DNA of 64,000 nt, taken from NCBI RefSeq assembly GCF_002902845.1, contig NZ_PPTF01000085.1:12578-76577 (forward strand), given 5' to 3'. The stretch comes from Chromobacterium sinusclupearum (GTDB lineage Bacteria; Pseudomonadota; Gammaproteobacteria; Burkholderiales; Chromobacteriaceae). Numbering within the stretch: position 1 is the stretch's first letter; the number at the start of each line of letters is the position of its first letter. The position numbers and the translations under genes are program-made. This document shows, one piece after another, positions 16,890-25,158 of this stretch. Under the pieces are notes generated by a model, which was not told where the DNA came from, did not search any database, and saw only the letters and a list, made by a program, of their open reading frames with translations.

Positions 16890-18143
16890 ATGCTTAACGT
16901 TCCCGTTTCTCTCCATTCGACATCCATGATCCACAGCGCCGGCGTCACCGCCGGGCAAGACAAGCCATCGCTGACGCAGCTGGATGAAAGCGACAAGCAA
17001 ACCATGCTGCAATCGCGCGGCTACAGCGAAATGCTCAAGGAGCGCACTGGTCACCATTTGTTGTTGACCGCCCATCGCGGAACCGGCCCCACCAGCGTGT
17101 TCGGCTCGACGTTTCCGGAGCGCTATTTGCCGGAAAACAGCCTGGAGGCAATCAAGGCGGCCATTTTGCAAGGCGCGGACGCGATCGAAATCGATATTTT
17201 CAAGTCGCGCGATGGCCAGGTGATGGTGACGCACGATGATGAGATCTGGCGCAATGCGTTTCAGGCGGACCGCAGCGGCGCGACGCTGCCCGATGGGGAA
17301 AGCAAGGCGTCCTATCTGGTTGGCCAAAAAAGCGTGGAAGAGCTGAAAGCCATCCCGATTGGGCGCAACGGCGAAACCATGCCCACCTTGGCCGAGGTGA
17401 TGACGCTGGTGAACGACGCCAACCAGACGCTGACGCAATACGGCAAGAACCCCATCATCCTGAACATCGAGCTGAAAGACGAAACGGCGGTCAATGAGCT
17501 GTTGAATCTGTTGCAGGATGCGGCGCAGGCCACGCCGCTGAACAACATCGTGTTCTGCTCGTTCAAGCACGAGGCGCTGAAAGAGCTAAAACACCAGGCG
17601 GCGGAGCGGGGCATGGGCGGCGTGAACATCGCGCCCGGCATCAAGACGGCGGACTTGTTCGGCAAGGACAATATGAATCCGGATTTTTCCTTGAAAGACC
17701 CGAAGGCGGGCTATCACGCCTTGGCGATGGATAATTTGCGCGACCTGGTAGAGGGCAATGGCTTTCAGGGATACGACGGCATCTTGTGGGATTTGCGCGA
17801 GCCCATCGTCGATCTGGCCGTTTCCGGCGGCAAAGCGATCCATGCCTCGACATCGGATTTCCGCCAGTATGGCGACAACCGCGATTTCACTCATGTGCTG
17901 CTGGAACTGAGCAAGCGCGTGGATACGTTTTTCAAGTGCGACAATGTGGACGACGCGCGAAAAGTATTGCTGGAGTCCAGCATCCTGCTGAACGGCGTGG
18001 GCATCCAGTTGATGTACAAACAAACGCCGGATGGCGAGGACTGCTTCTATTTCTACCGCCCGAATGATCAGCAGGATATCAGCCACATTCTGCAAACCGG
18101 CGCCAGCAAGCCTATCGCGTACTCCAAGCTGGCGCTGAAATAA
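16890..18143 (+). CDS. glycerophosphodiester phosphodiesterase-domain protein
   Basis: A 417-residue protein. Residues ~55-330 form a GDPD TIM barrel: catalytic H62-R63 (TAHRGTG), metal ligands E100 and D102 (AIEIDIFKSRDGQ), H115-D116 (VTHDDE), and PENSLEAI. GDPD enzymes cleave glycerophosphodiesters to glycerol-3-phosphate and an alcohol; some bacterial members act on lysophospholipids. There is no Sec signal, unlike periplasmic GlpQ. The first 50 residues are Ser/Thr/Gln-rich (NVPVSLHSTSMIHSAG), and the domain is longer than usual. With effector-like neighbours it may be secreted, but that is inference. Start chosen at 16890, nine bases after AAGGA. Confidence 0.75.
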   Translation: MLNVPVSLHSTSMIHSAGVTAGQDKPSLTQLDESDKQTMLQSRGYSEMLKERTGHHLLLTAHRGTGPTSVFGSTFPERYLPENSLEAIKAAILQGADAIEIDIFKSRDGQVMVTHDDEIWRNAFQADRSGATLPDGESKASYLVGQKSVEELKAIPIGRNGETMPTLAEVMTLVNDANQTLTQYGKNPIILNIELKDETAVNELLNLLQDAAQATPLNNIVFCSFKHEALKELKHQAAERGMGGVNIAPGIKTADLFGKDNMNPDFSLKDPKAGYHALAMDNLRDLVEGNGFQGYDGILWDLREPIVDLAVSGGKAIHASTSDFRQYGDNRDFTHVLLELSKRVDTFFKCDNVDDARKVLLESSILLNGVGIQLMYKQTPDGEDCFYFYRPNDQQDISHILQTGASKPIAYSKLALK

Positions 18144-18156
18144 GCCTGCGGCTGAG

Positions 18157-18176
18157 GCAAGGGCCGCCGCCCTTGC
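18157..18176. terminator. hairpin between convergent genes
   Basis: Arms GCAAGGGC and GCCCTTGC with a CGCC loop, 13 bp after the GDPD stop and 24 bp before the hydrolase stop. No T-run follows, so strength is uncertain. Confidence 0.45.
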
Positions 18177-18199
18177 GCTCATCCGCCATCCCCGGCCGG

Positions 18200-19036
18200 C
18201 TATGCCAGGCCGGCCATTTGGCGGAGCGCATGCCGCCAGCGTTCCGGCGCGGCCTGGTAGCAATGGTCGTGATCGCCGCCTTCGATCAGCAGTTGCTGCT
18301 TGGGCCCGGTGCTCAGGCCGTACAGGCGCTGGCCCAGCTCTACCGGAATGACCTCATCGGCCGTGCAATGGATGAACAGCTGCGGCATTTTCAAATCTTC
18401 TATCTTTTCCTTGGACAGGAATTTCTGCCGCAGCAGCTTGGGAAGCGGCAGCCAATCCGCTGTCCAGGCGCGGCCGACGTCCGCGGCCGAGGTGAAGGCG
18501 CCGTCGACCACCAGCCCGTCCAAGCGCTGCGCATGGCCGGCCAGGTCGATAGCGACGGCGCTGCCCATGGAGTGGCCGTATAGCAAACGCCGAGTCGCCT
18601 GCGGCGTCCGCTCCAGAAAACGCGCCCAAGCCAGCCGGGCATCGGTATAGACCGAGGTTTCGCTGGGCAGGCGCAGGGCGCTTTCGCCATAGCCGCGATA
18701 GTCTATTGCCATCACCGCAAAGCCGGCCTGGCGCAGGCTGAGCATCAGCCCGATATCGGTGGACAGCGTGCTTTCATTGCCATGCAAATACAGCACGGCC
18801 GGCGCGTTGGGCTTGTCCGCCGGCAACCACCATACATGCACGCGGCCGGCCCGCGTGCCGCCGCCTGCCGGCGCGTCCAGCCACTCTTCGGCATAGGGCA
18901 CGCCAAAATTTTTGGGATTGACGCTGACCTGGCGCGAGGGCTGAAGGATCACTAGCCGCTGCGCCACCTGCCAGCCTATCCAGATCAGCGCCAGCAGGGC
19001 GGCGCCATACAGCATTTTGCGATAAGTGGGTTTCAC
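18200..19036 (-). CDS. membrane-anchored alpha/beta hydrolase
   Basis: A 278-residue protein with one N-terminal hydrophobic segment (residues ~8-26, LYGAALLALIWIGWQVAQ) that anchors it in the inner membrane. The rest is an alpha/beta-hydrolase: oxyanion-loop HGNES, nucleophile Ser in GHSMG, acid Asp in HCTADEVIP and base His in GGDHDH. It resembles the ABHD17/BEM46-like group of esterases. Substrate unknown. It is downstream of the exported acylphosphatase with a 27-bp gap, so the two are probably one operon. Confidence 0.8.
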   Translation of the reverse strand: MKPTYRKMLYGAALLALIWIGWQVAQRLVILQPSRQVSVNPKNFGVPYAEEWLDAPAGGGTRAGRVHVWWLPADKPNAPAVLYLHGNESTLSTDIGLMLSLRQAGFAVMAIDYRGYGESALRLPSETSVYTDARLAWARFLERTPQATRRLLYGHSMGSAVAIDLAGHAQRLDGLVVDGAFTSAADVGRAWTADWLPLPKLLRQKFLSKEKIEDLKMPQLFIHCTADEVIPVELGQRLYGLSTGPKQQLLIEGGDHDHCYQAAPERWRHALRQMAGLA

Positions 19037-19063
19037 AGGGTTTCTTTCCTGCGGAGCCGACGC

Positions 19064-19582
19064 TTAGCGAGCCTGGCAGCCAGGTTCCGCTTTTTTCCAG
19101 TCGTCCGGGTCCAGCGTGTTTTTGAGAATGGCGCAGTATTCCTGTTTCGCCTCTTTCTTGGAGATTTTCTTGTCGTCCTGGCGCAGCGTGAATACGAGAT
19201 TGTACGGCTTGGTGATGTGGCGGCTGGTAGAGGTCCAGCCCGTCACGGTAAAGGTGCGCAGCGCCGGATCGAATATCCCATCCCGAGTGGAGATCTTCAC
19301 GTCAGCCGATTTGTCCGTGCCGCGTCGGATGCGCGCCAGCGCGTCCTGAAGCCGCTTGTCCTTGCCTTGCAGGCTGAACTGTACGGTCTGCTCTTCCGTA
19401 TTGCGCGCGGTTCCGGCCAAATTGTACTGGATCGCCTGCTTCAGGATCATGGCGCGAAAGCCAACCTGTTGGACCTTGCCGCTGGCGGTGCCGTCTATGG
19501 CTTGCTGGCTGGCAGCCTGGACTTGGACTGCCATGAGCAGTGTCAGCAGGGCGAAAACGAAGCGGCGTGGCAAGTGTGTCAT
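19064..19582 (-). CDS. exported acylphosphatase-like protein
   Basis: A 172-residue protein with a Sec signal peptide (FVFALLTLLMAVQVQAA, cleaved near residue 24). Residues ~30-100 match acylphosphatase: the loop GKVQQVGFRA with the phosphate-binding Arg, and GTARNTEEQTVQFSLQG with the catalytic Asn. Acylphosphatases hydrolyse carboxyl-phosphate bonds and normally are ~90-residue cytosolic enzymes. Here the domain is exported and carries an extra ~70-residue C-terminal part with two Cys (EYCAIL and PGCQAR). Export and the added part are unusual. Activity may be retained since both key residues remain. Confidence 0.7.
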   Translation of the reverse strand: MTHLPRRFVFALLTLLMAVQVQAASQQAIDGTASGKVQQVGFRAMILKQAIQYNLAGTARNTEEQTVQFSLQGKDKRLQDALARIRRGTDKSADVKISTRDGIFDPALRTFTVTGWTSTSRHITKPYNLVFTLRQDDKKISKKEAKQEYCAILKNTLDPDDWKKAEPGCQAR

Positions 19583-19772
19583 GAGGGATCTCCCGGTGCG
19601 ATGCCCGGCATGTCGCCTGGGCGGATGGGGCGATTATATCTTCCTGCTTGCATGCCGGGCCGGCTTGTGCGGCGGCAAAGTGAACTCTTTTGCAGCGCAA
19701 GGGTCCATCGAAGCCCGGGAGCCATGCAAGGTGGCTCCCATTCGTTCTTTAAACAATACAGAGAAGACCAAG

Positions 19773-20258
19773 ATGCAACACGACATCCGTTTCCAGTCCG
19801 TCAATGAAGACAACTTTGAAGACATCATGGATCTGGAACTTCATCCGGAGCAGGAAGGCAATCTGGCAAGCAATGCTTACTCCGTGGCCCAGATGGCGTA
19901 TTACGATAATTTTATCGGTTACGGCATTTACCTTGAGGAAGAGCCGGTCGGCTTCATCATGCATGCGGTGTTGCCAGAACTGCAGGACCCGCAGGAGCTG
20001 GCGATCTACCGCTTCATGGTGGATAAGCGCTACCAAGGCCAGGGCATAGGCACGCGCGCGCTGTGCCAGCTGATCGAGCGTTTGCCGGCCGACTTTCCCC
20101 GCGCCGAACGCATCACCATCTGTTACCACTCGGACAAGCCGGAATTGCGCGCTTTTTATCAGAAGCTGGGCTTTGTGGAAGTGGGGTTCGATCCGGATTC
20201 GTTTGGCGAGGATGGCAGCGGGCCGGGCGACAACGTAGCGGAAATCCGCCTGCGCTGA
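19773..20258 (+). CDS. GNAT-family N-acetyltransferase
   Basis: A 161-residue acetyltransferase. The acetyl-CoA loop Q/RxxGxG/A is present as RYQGQGIGTRAL after the beta strand YRFMVD, and the closing motif LRAFYQKLGFVEVGF is typical. GNAT enzymes move acetyl groups from acetyl-CoA to amines such as polyamines, antibiotics or protein N-termini. The sequence order with VGFIMHAVL resembles spermine/spermidine acetyltransferases of the PaiA/BltD group, but the substrate remains open. Start at 19773 (MQHDIRFQSV). A GGGAGCC/GGCTCCC hairpin lies in its leader at 19717-19739. Confidence 0.8.
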   Translation: MQHDIRFQSVNEDNFEDIMDLELHPEQEGNLASNAYSVAQMAYYDNFIGYGIYLEEEPVGFIMHAVLPELQDPQELAIYRFMVDKRYQGQGIGTRALCQLIERLPADFPRAERITICYHSDKPELRAFYQKLGFVEVGFDPDSFGEDGSGPGDNVAEIRLR

Positions 20259-20385
20259 TGCTGAACGGCAGGCATGGCACCGGATGTTTGCTGGTCTTTT
20301 CTGTACGGCCGCGCAGATTGCGGCGCCATGCTCAATATTCCAATGAAATTGCCGATATGGTTCATCATGACAAAAGAAAACCGTG

Positions 20386-21984
20386 ATGAACCTATCCCCA
20401 CTCTTTGGCGCGCAAAACGGTCTTGGCCGGCTGCGCGCCATCTCTTTCTCCCCCAAGCTAGGCGATACAAATGCTCCCCGCGCCGAAGCGCCCCTCTTGC
20501 TTGACAGCAAGGGCTTGCAAGTGGGGTCGCCCGAGTCCCGCTTCGGCATGAGCCGGCAAAGCCTGCAGCTGCTCAAGGCCTACGATGTGCGCAATATCTC
20601 CGGGCGCGACTTGTATGACCTGATGGACGTATTGGCGGCCAATCATGATATCGACCCGGAACTGGCGGCCGACATACGCGGCAATATCGACTCCAACGGC
20701 TGGAAAACCGGCGCAGAACGCAATGCGCTGCAAACGTATGACGATGCCCGCGATGCCGTGGTGGCGGACGTCAAATCCGGCAAGCAACTTCCGCGCTTTG
20801 CCGATCCCAATCTGCGTTATCAGGATAAGCTGCTGGGTTTGTTCAAGCAGTTGGCCGGCTTGCATGACGCGCTGCAGAAAGATGCGCGCGTGGAAACCGC
20901 TGCGGAGGGCGGGGCCCGCCAGGCCGCCAATCTGATGCGGCTGGATCGCTGGATGGCCAGCGCAGATCGAAACCAGCAACAGGGCCTGCCTTTGCCCCCC
21001 GCCAGCAAGGACACCTATTTTTCCATCACCGAGACGATGGATGCCTTGGGCATAGCCGTCAATCCGTCGCATGAGGATCTGACGCCCTCCGCCACGCTGG
21101 AGCGGGCGCGCGATGGCTACCGCAAATGGCGCGAGCAGCATCCCGGTGAAACCCTCGCCATCGAATTGCAAGCAGACAAACCCGACGATCCATCGGTCAA
21201 AACCGCCAACGCGCAGCCTTCTTCCGCGCCGCTGCCGCAGGAGGATATTCAGGCACGCGCGCAGGACGCGCGCCAAGAAAAGGCCAATTTAATGGTCCAA
21301 GCGCATTACGGCATGCCCATCGCCATGCTGCAGTTGATCAAGAGCGTGGACTTCAACAAGGTTTCCGCCCAACAGCTCAAGCAGTACGCGGGTTTGCTGC
21401 GCGATTACGGGGTGATCAGCCAGGATGATGTGGATGCGCTGACGCCGTTTATCCGGAGCGGCGAGGGAAGCCCTGCCAGGTATTTTCACGATGATCTGGC
21501 GGATGCCTCGCAGCAGGTGCAAGAGTCCATCGAGTCGCGCGACCCGGAGCTGAACAACCCGCAGGCCCTGGCGCGCCAAATGAACCGAAGCGCCAACGAC
21601 AAACAAGCCTTGACGCTGATCGGCCGCATGAGTCAATTGCACCAGCAATTGCAGTTTGATGACCGGGTGCAAGCCATCTCCGGAGACGGTCTGCGCCAGG
21701 CCGAGGATTTGGCCGCCTTCCAACGTTGGACCCAGGTTGAGCAGAACCCCGTCAATCGCCCCGAAGATGTCGTGCCGGAGTTCAGCAGCAAGGACCAGGC
21801 GGAAGGCATTCTCCGCGTGCTGCAGCGCATGGGCGTGGCATTGACGCCGCTGCAGGGCAACCCCGGCCCCAGCGCCCGTCTGGAATCGGCCTGGAAAGAC
21901 TACCAGGCATGGCGCAAGCTGAATCCAGCCACCCAGCCGAGCATGCCGCTTACGCCGTCCGCCAGGCTGGATGCTTATGCCTGA
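20386..21984 (+). CDS. protein made of two copies of an unknown ~200-residue module
   Basis: A 532-residue soluble protein, no signal peptide. It contains an internal duplication: residues ~52-254 align with ~307-515. Examples are RFGMSRQSLQLLKAYD with HYGMPIAMLQLIKSVD, and YRKWREQHPG with YQAWRKLNPA. Both copies are helical. The first ~50 residues are Ser/Pro/Leu-rich (MNLSPLFGAQNGLGRL) as in type III substrates. A Pro/Ser-rich linker of ~50 residues joins the copies. I do not recognise the module. An in-frame GTG lies one codon upstream of the ATG used here. Location next to the GDPD and 1,419-residue genes suggests an effector set. Confidence 0.65.
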   Translation: MNLSPLFGAQNGLGRLRAISFSPKLGDTNAPRAEAPLLLDSKGLQVGSPESRFGMSRQSLQLLKAYDVRNISGRDLYDLMDVLAANHDIDPELAADIRGNIDSNGWKTGAERNALQTYDDARDAVVADVKSGKQLPRFADPNLRYQDKLLGLFKQLAGLHDALQKDARVETAAEGGARQAANLMRLDRWMASADRNQQQGLPLPPASKDTYFSITETMDALGIAVNPSHEDLTPSATLERARDGYRKWREQHPGETLAIELQADKPDDPSVKTANAQPSSAPLPQEDIQARAQDARQEKANLMVQAHYGMPIAMLQLIKSVDFNKVSAQQLKQYAGLLRDYGVISQDDVDALTPFIRSGEGSPARYFHDDLADASQQVQESIESRDPELNNPQALARQMNRSANDKQALTLIGRMSQLHQQLQFDDRVQAISGDGLRQAEDLAAFQRWTQVEQNPVNRPEDVVPEFSSKDQAEGILRVLQRMGVALTPLQGNPGPSARLESAWKDYQAWRKLNPATQPSMPLTPSARLDAYA

Positions 21985-22099
21985 GGGCATCAACGTTACA
22001 AAATCTGGCAGCTATCTATCCGCAAGCCCGCCCTCCGTGCCAGAGCGATCTACATCGTAGCGTGATCTGTTCTGCCAGCGACGTCTAAGCCATCCCGAA

Positions 22100-23632
22100 T
22101 CATGCATCTTGCAGCGCCGGCGGAAGCAGCGGAGCGGGCATGTTCTGGTAGCACACGGGCCGTAAGAAGCGCGTCATCGCGCCGATGCCAACGGAAGTGC
22201 TGCGGCTATCGGTGCATGCCGGGAATGGTCCGCCATGCACCATGGCGGGTGAGACTTCCACCCAGTTTGGAAAGCTGTTAGCGAGAATGCGGCCTGCGCG
22301 GGCCTCCAGCAGCGGCAGCAGTTCTCGCGCCAGCGGCAGATCGGCCTCGTCGAGTTGCAGCGTGGCGGTGAGCTGGCCGTCCAGGCTGGCCACGATTTCA
22401 AATAGTTCTGCCAAATCGCGGCAGGCGACGATCAATCCGCAGGGACCGAACACCTCTTCCGCTAGCTCGGGCGCGGCGAGAAAGGTCGCGCCATCGGTCT
22501 CGAACAGCGTCAGCTGCGCTGCGTGCGGCCCTGGGCTGGGCAGACCTGTGGCCAATTCCGCGACGCCGGGAAGGCTGCGCAGCCGTTGCAAGGCCTGGTG
22601 GTAATTGCTGTGCATGCCTGGCGTCAACATGGTTTCGGCTGGCTTGGACGCCGCTTTCAGCGCGGCGGAACGTTGAAGCCGCGTCAGGGATTCGCCCTTC
22701 AGCGCCAGTAGCAGCGACGGGCGGGTGCAGAACTGGCCTGCGTTCAAGGCTACTGCGTCCACCCAGCCAGCGGCGATGTCCTCCGCGCGGTCCGCCAAGG
22801 CATGCGGCAAGAGCAGCACAGGGTTGATGCTGCCCATCTCTGCGAAAACGGGTATGGGTTTGGGGCGTTGCGCGGCGGCGCGCAGCAGCGCCAATCCGCC
22901 CGCGCGCGATCCGGTGAAGGCTACGGCTTCTATGGCCGGGTGTGCGGCCAGTTTCAGGCCGATGTCGTTGCCATCCCCGATCAGCAGCGAGAACACGCCT
23001 TCAGGCAGACCGCACTCGGCAACCGCTTGCTGAATGATGCGGCCGGTCAGCTCGGAAACGCCAGGGTGCGCCGGATGGGCTTTTACCACCACAGGGCATC
23101 CTGCTGCCAGCGCGGCGGCGGTATCGCCGCCGGCCACCGAGAACGCCAGCGGGAAATTGCTGGCGCCGAATACGGCTACCGGGCCTATGGCGATGTGGCG
23201 CGCTCGCAAGTCTGGCTTGGGCGGCAAGCGGCCGGGCTGGCCCGGCTCCAAGCGCGGCCCGGCGTCCAGTCCTTGCCGGGCGGCCAGGGCGAACTGGCGC
23301 AGTTGGCCGGCGGCGCGGCCGCGCTCCATGATGAGGCGCGCCGGAGATAGGCCAGTTTCGCGGGCGGCGCGTTCCTGCAGCGCGCCGCCTTGCGCCTGGA
23401 GTCCGGCTGCGATGGCCTCCAACAGCCGCGCTCGCGTTTCGCCGGAACTGGCGCGAAAGGCGGTAGCGGCCTCGCGCGCGAGCCGGCAGGCCCGCTCCAC
23501 TTCCGAGGCTCCGCCGCAGCCGAACGCCGGCTCCAGTTTTTCCCCGCTGGCGGGGTCGATGGCGCGCAGCGTGCCAGACTGGCCATATACCGAGGCCCGT
23601 CCTATCAGCATTTCCCCACGAATTTCCATCAT
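22100..23632 (-). CDS. aldehyde dehydrogenase, ketoglutarate-semialdehyde type
   Basis: A 510-residue NAD(P)-dependent aldehyde dehydrogenase. The catalytic Cys is in ALNAGQFCTRPS and the general-base Glu in VFAEMGSINPV. The order of motifs (GASNFPLAFSVAGGDTAAALAAGCPVVVK in the cofactor fold, FTGSRAGG) fits the 2,5-dioxovalerate/alpha-ketoglutarate semialdehyde dehydrogenase group. It oxidises a semialdehyde to an acid. Its ATG overlaps the stop of the aminotransferase gene (ATGA), so the pair are translationally coupled; the aminotransferase product is a semialdehyde, so this enzyme may use it. It is the last gene of the minus-strand cluster. Confidence 0.85.
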   Translation of the reverse strand: MMEIRGEMLIGRASVYGQSGTLRAIDPASGEKLEPAFGCGGASEVERACRLAREAATAFRASSGETRARLLEAIAAGLQAQGGALQERAARETGLSPARLIMERGRAAGQLRQFALAARQGLDAGPRLEPGQPGRLPPKPDLRARHIAIGPVAVFGASNFPLAFSVAGGDTAAALAAGCPVVVKAHPAHPGVSELTGRIIQQAVAECGLPEGVFSLLIGDGNDIGLKLAAHPAIEAVAFTGSRAGGLALLRAAAQRPKPIPVFAEMGSINPVLLLPHALADRAEDIAAGWVDAVALNAGQFCTRPSLLLALKGESLTRLQRSAALKAASKPAETMLTPGMHSNYHQALQRLRSLPGVAELATGLPSPGPHAAQLTLFETDGATFLAAPELAEEVFGPCGLIVACRDLAELFEIVASLDGQLTATLQLDEADLPLARELLPLLEARAGRILANSFPNWVEVSPAMVHGGPFPACTDSRSTSVGIGAMTRFLRPVCYQNMPAPLLPPALQDA

Positions 23633-25008
23633 GACTGCAGCGCCTCTCGGATGGAGCGTTCCAGCTTGTCCATCGCCTCGTCCAGTTGGGCTTCCGTGAT
23701 CACCAACGGAGGCAGCAGCCGCAGCACGGCGGAATGGCGGCCGCCGGTTTCGATGATCAGGCCGTTGGCCAGGCAGCGCTTCTTGATGGCGCGCGCCAGC
23801 CCGCCGTCAGCCGGGCGGCTGCCCAGCGCATCTGCGGCCGCGCCCGGGCGGACGATCTCCACGCCCCACATCAGGCCGCGGCCGCGCACATCGCCTATCA
23901 CCGGTTGACGTTCCGCCAGCCCGCGCAGCGCCGCGCCCAGCTTTTCGCCATGAGCGCGGGCGCGGGCCACCAGCTGTTCGGACTGGATCACTTCCAGCGC
24001 GGCGGCGCCGGCCACCATGGCGATCTGATTGCCGCGGAAGGTGCCGGCGTGGGCGCCCGCCTGCCAAGTGTCATATTTCTCGTGGTACAGCAGCAGGGAT
24101 AGCGGGTAGCCGCCGCCCACCGCCTTGGAAATCACGATGGCGTCCGGCTCGATGCCTGCGTGCTCAAAGGCGAACATGTCGCCGGTGCGGCCGAACCCGG
24201 TCTGGATTTCGTCGATGATCAAGGGGATGTCCAGCCGCGCGGTAATGTCGCGCAGACCACGCAGCCAGCGGGCGGAGGCCGGGATCACGCCGCCTTCGCC
24301 CTGGACCGCCTCGACGATCATTGCCGCAGGCTGGGTGATGCCGCTTTCCGGATCGCTCAGCATCCGCTCGATATAGGCCAGCGAGATATCTTCGGCGCGC
24401 TCGCCGCCCACGCCGAATGGGCAGCGGTAGGCGTAGGGATAAGGCAGGAAATGCACATCCGGCATCAGGGAGGCGACATGCCGCTTGGCGGTGAGGTTGC
24501 CGGTAAGCGCCAAGGTGCCGGCGGTCATGCCGTGATAAGCGCCGTGGAAGGCCAACACTGTGCGGCGGCCGGTGGCGGTTTTGAACAGTTTCAGCGCCGC
24601 CTCCACCGCGTCCGCGCCGCTGGGGCCGCAGCTCTGGAAGCGGACGTGGCGGGCGAAGTCAGGCGGCAGGCATTCCAGCAATTTTTGCAGGAAGCGGTAT
24701 TTGGTCGGCGTGGTGATGTCTAGCGCCTGGGCCACATGGCCGGATTGCAGGAATTCGATCACTTTCTGTTGCACCTGCGGATGATTGTGGCCCGTGGCCA
24801 GCGTCCCGGCGCAGGACAGGCAGTCCAGGTATTCGCGGCCCGAGGTGTCAAAGACCTGGGCCAGGTGACCACGCTCGATGACCGTGTCGATGGCGTTGGC
24901 GTAGGTGCGGGCGGAGGATTCGCGCGCCTTGACGAAGTCGTACATCTGTTGCCCGTCATCGGTATTCTGATGCGAGACCGGAGTATTGAGGCGTTCAGTT
25001 ACGTTCAT
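23629..25008 (-). CDS. class III aminotransferase, diaminobutyrate/EctB type
   Basis: A 459-residue PLP enzyme. Lys295 (IVISKAVGGG) is the PLP lysine; DEIQTGFGRTG and the phosphate-binding SCGPSGADAVEAA are intact. Length and the segment LTGNLTAKRH place it near the diaminobutyrate-2-oxoglutarate aminotransferases, which interconvert aspartate semialdehyde plus Glu with 2,4-diaminobutyrate. Other omega-amino acids are possible. With the coupled dehydrogenase it could supply or remove a diamino acid for the cluster. A 67-bp repeat lies 57 bp upstream of its start, so it may have its own promoter and need not belong to the main operon. Confidence 0.8.
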   Translation of the reverse strand: MNVTERLNTPVSHQNTDDGQQMYDFVKARESSARTYANAIDTVIERGHLAQVFDTSGREYLDCLSCAGTLATGHNHPQVQQKVIEFLQSGHVAQALDITTPTKYRFLQKLLECLPPDFARHVRFQSCGPSGADAVEAALKLFKTATGRRTVLAFHGAYHGMTAGTLALTGNLTAKRHVASLMPDVHFLPYPYAYRCPFGVGGERAEDISLAYIERMLSDPESGITQPAAMIVEAVQGEGGVIPASARWLRGLRDITARLDIPLIIDEIQTGFGRTGDMFAFEHAGIEPDAIVISKAVGGGYPLSLLLYHEKYDTWQAGAHAGTFRGNQIAMVAGAAALEVIQSEQLVARARAHGEKLGAALRGLAERQPVIGDVRGRGLMWGVEIVRPGAAADALGSRPADGGLARAIKKRCLANGLIIETGGRHSAVLRLLPPLVITEAQLDEAMDKLERSIREALQS

Positions 25009-25065
25009 ATGGCACCTTGTCTTGGTGGGGTGGAGCCGATTGCTGTTTGCGCCGCAGACAAACCT

Positions 25066-25131
25066 CCTGATCCTGCGCTGTGTTTCCTTGCCGCACGACT
25101 GATTGTCTGCATCGGCATGTTTTGGCTCAGG
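25066..25131 (+). repeat. 66-bp palindromic-ended repeat, copy 2
   Basis: Ends CCTGATCC and GGCTCAGG as in the copy at 10748-10814; shared inner words are CCTTGCCG, ACGAC and TCGGC. It lies upstream of the aminotransferase but in the opposite orientation, relative to the following gene, to copy 1 before citM. That argues against a leader-RNA element and favours a dispersed repeat or a DNA-protein site. Confidence 0.6.
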
Positions 25132-25158
25132 GTTTGTGCGAGGTTTTGGTTGCGGCTT

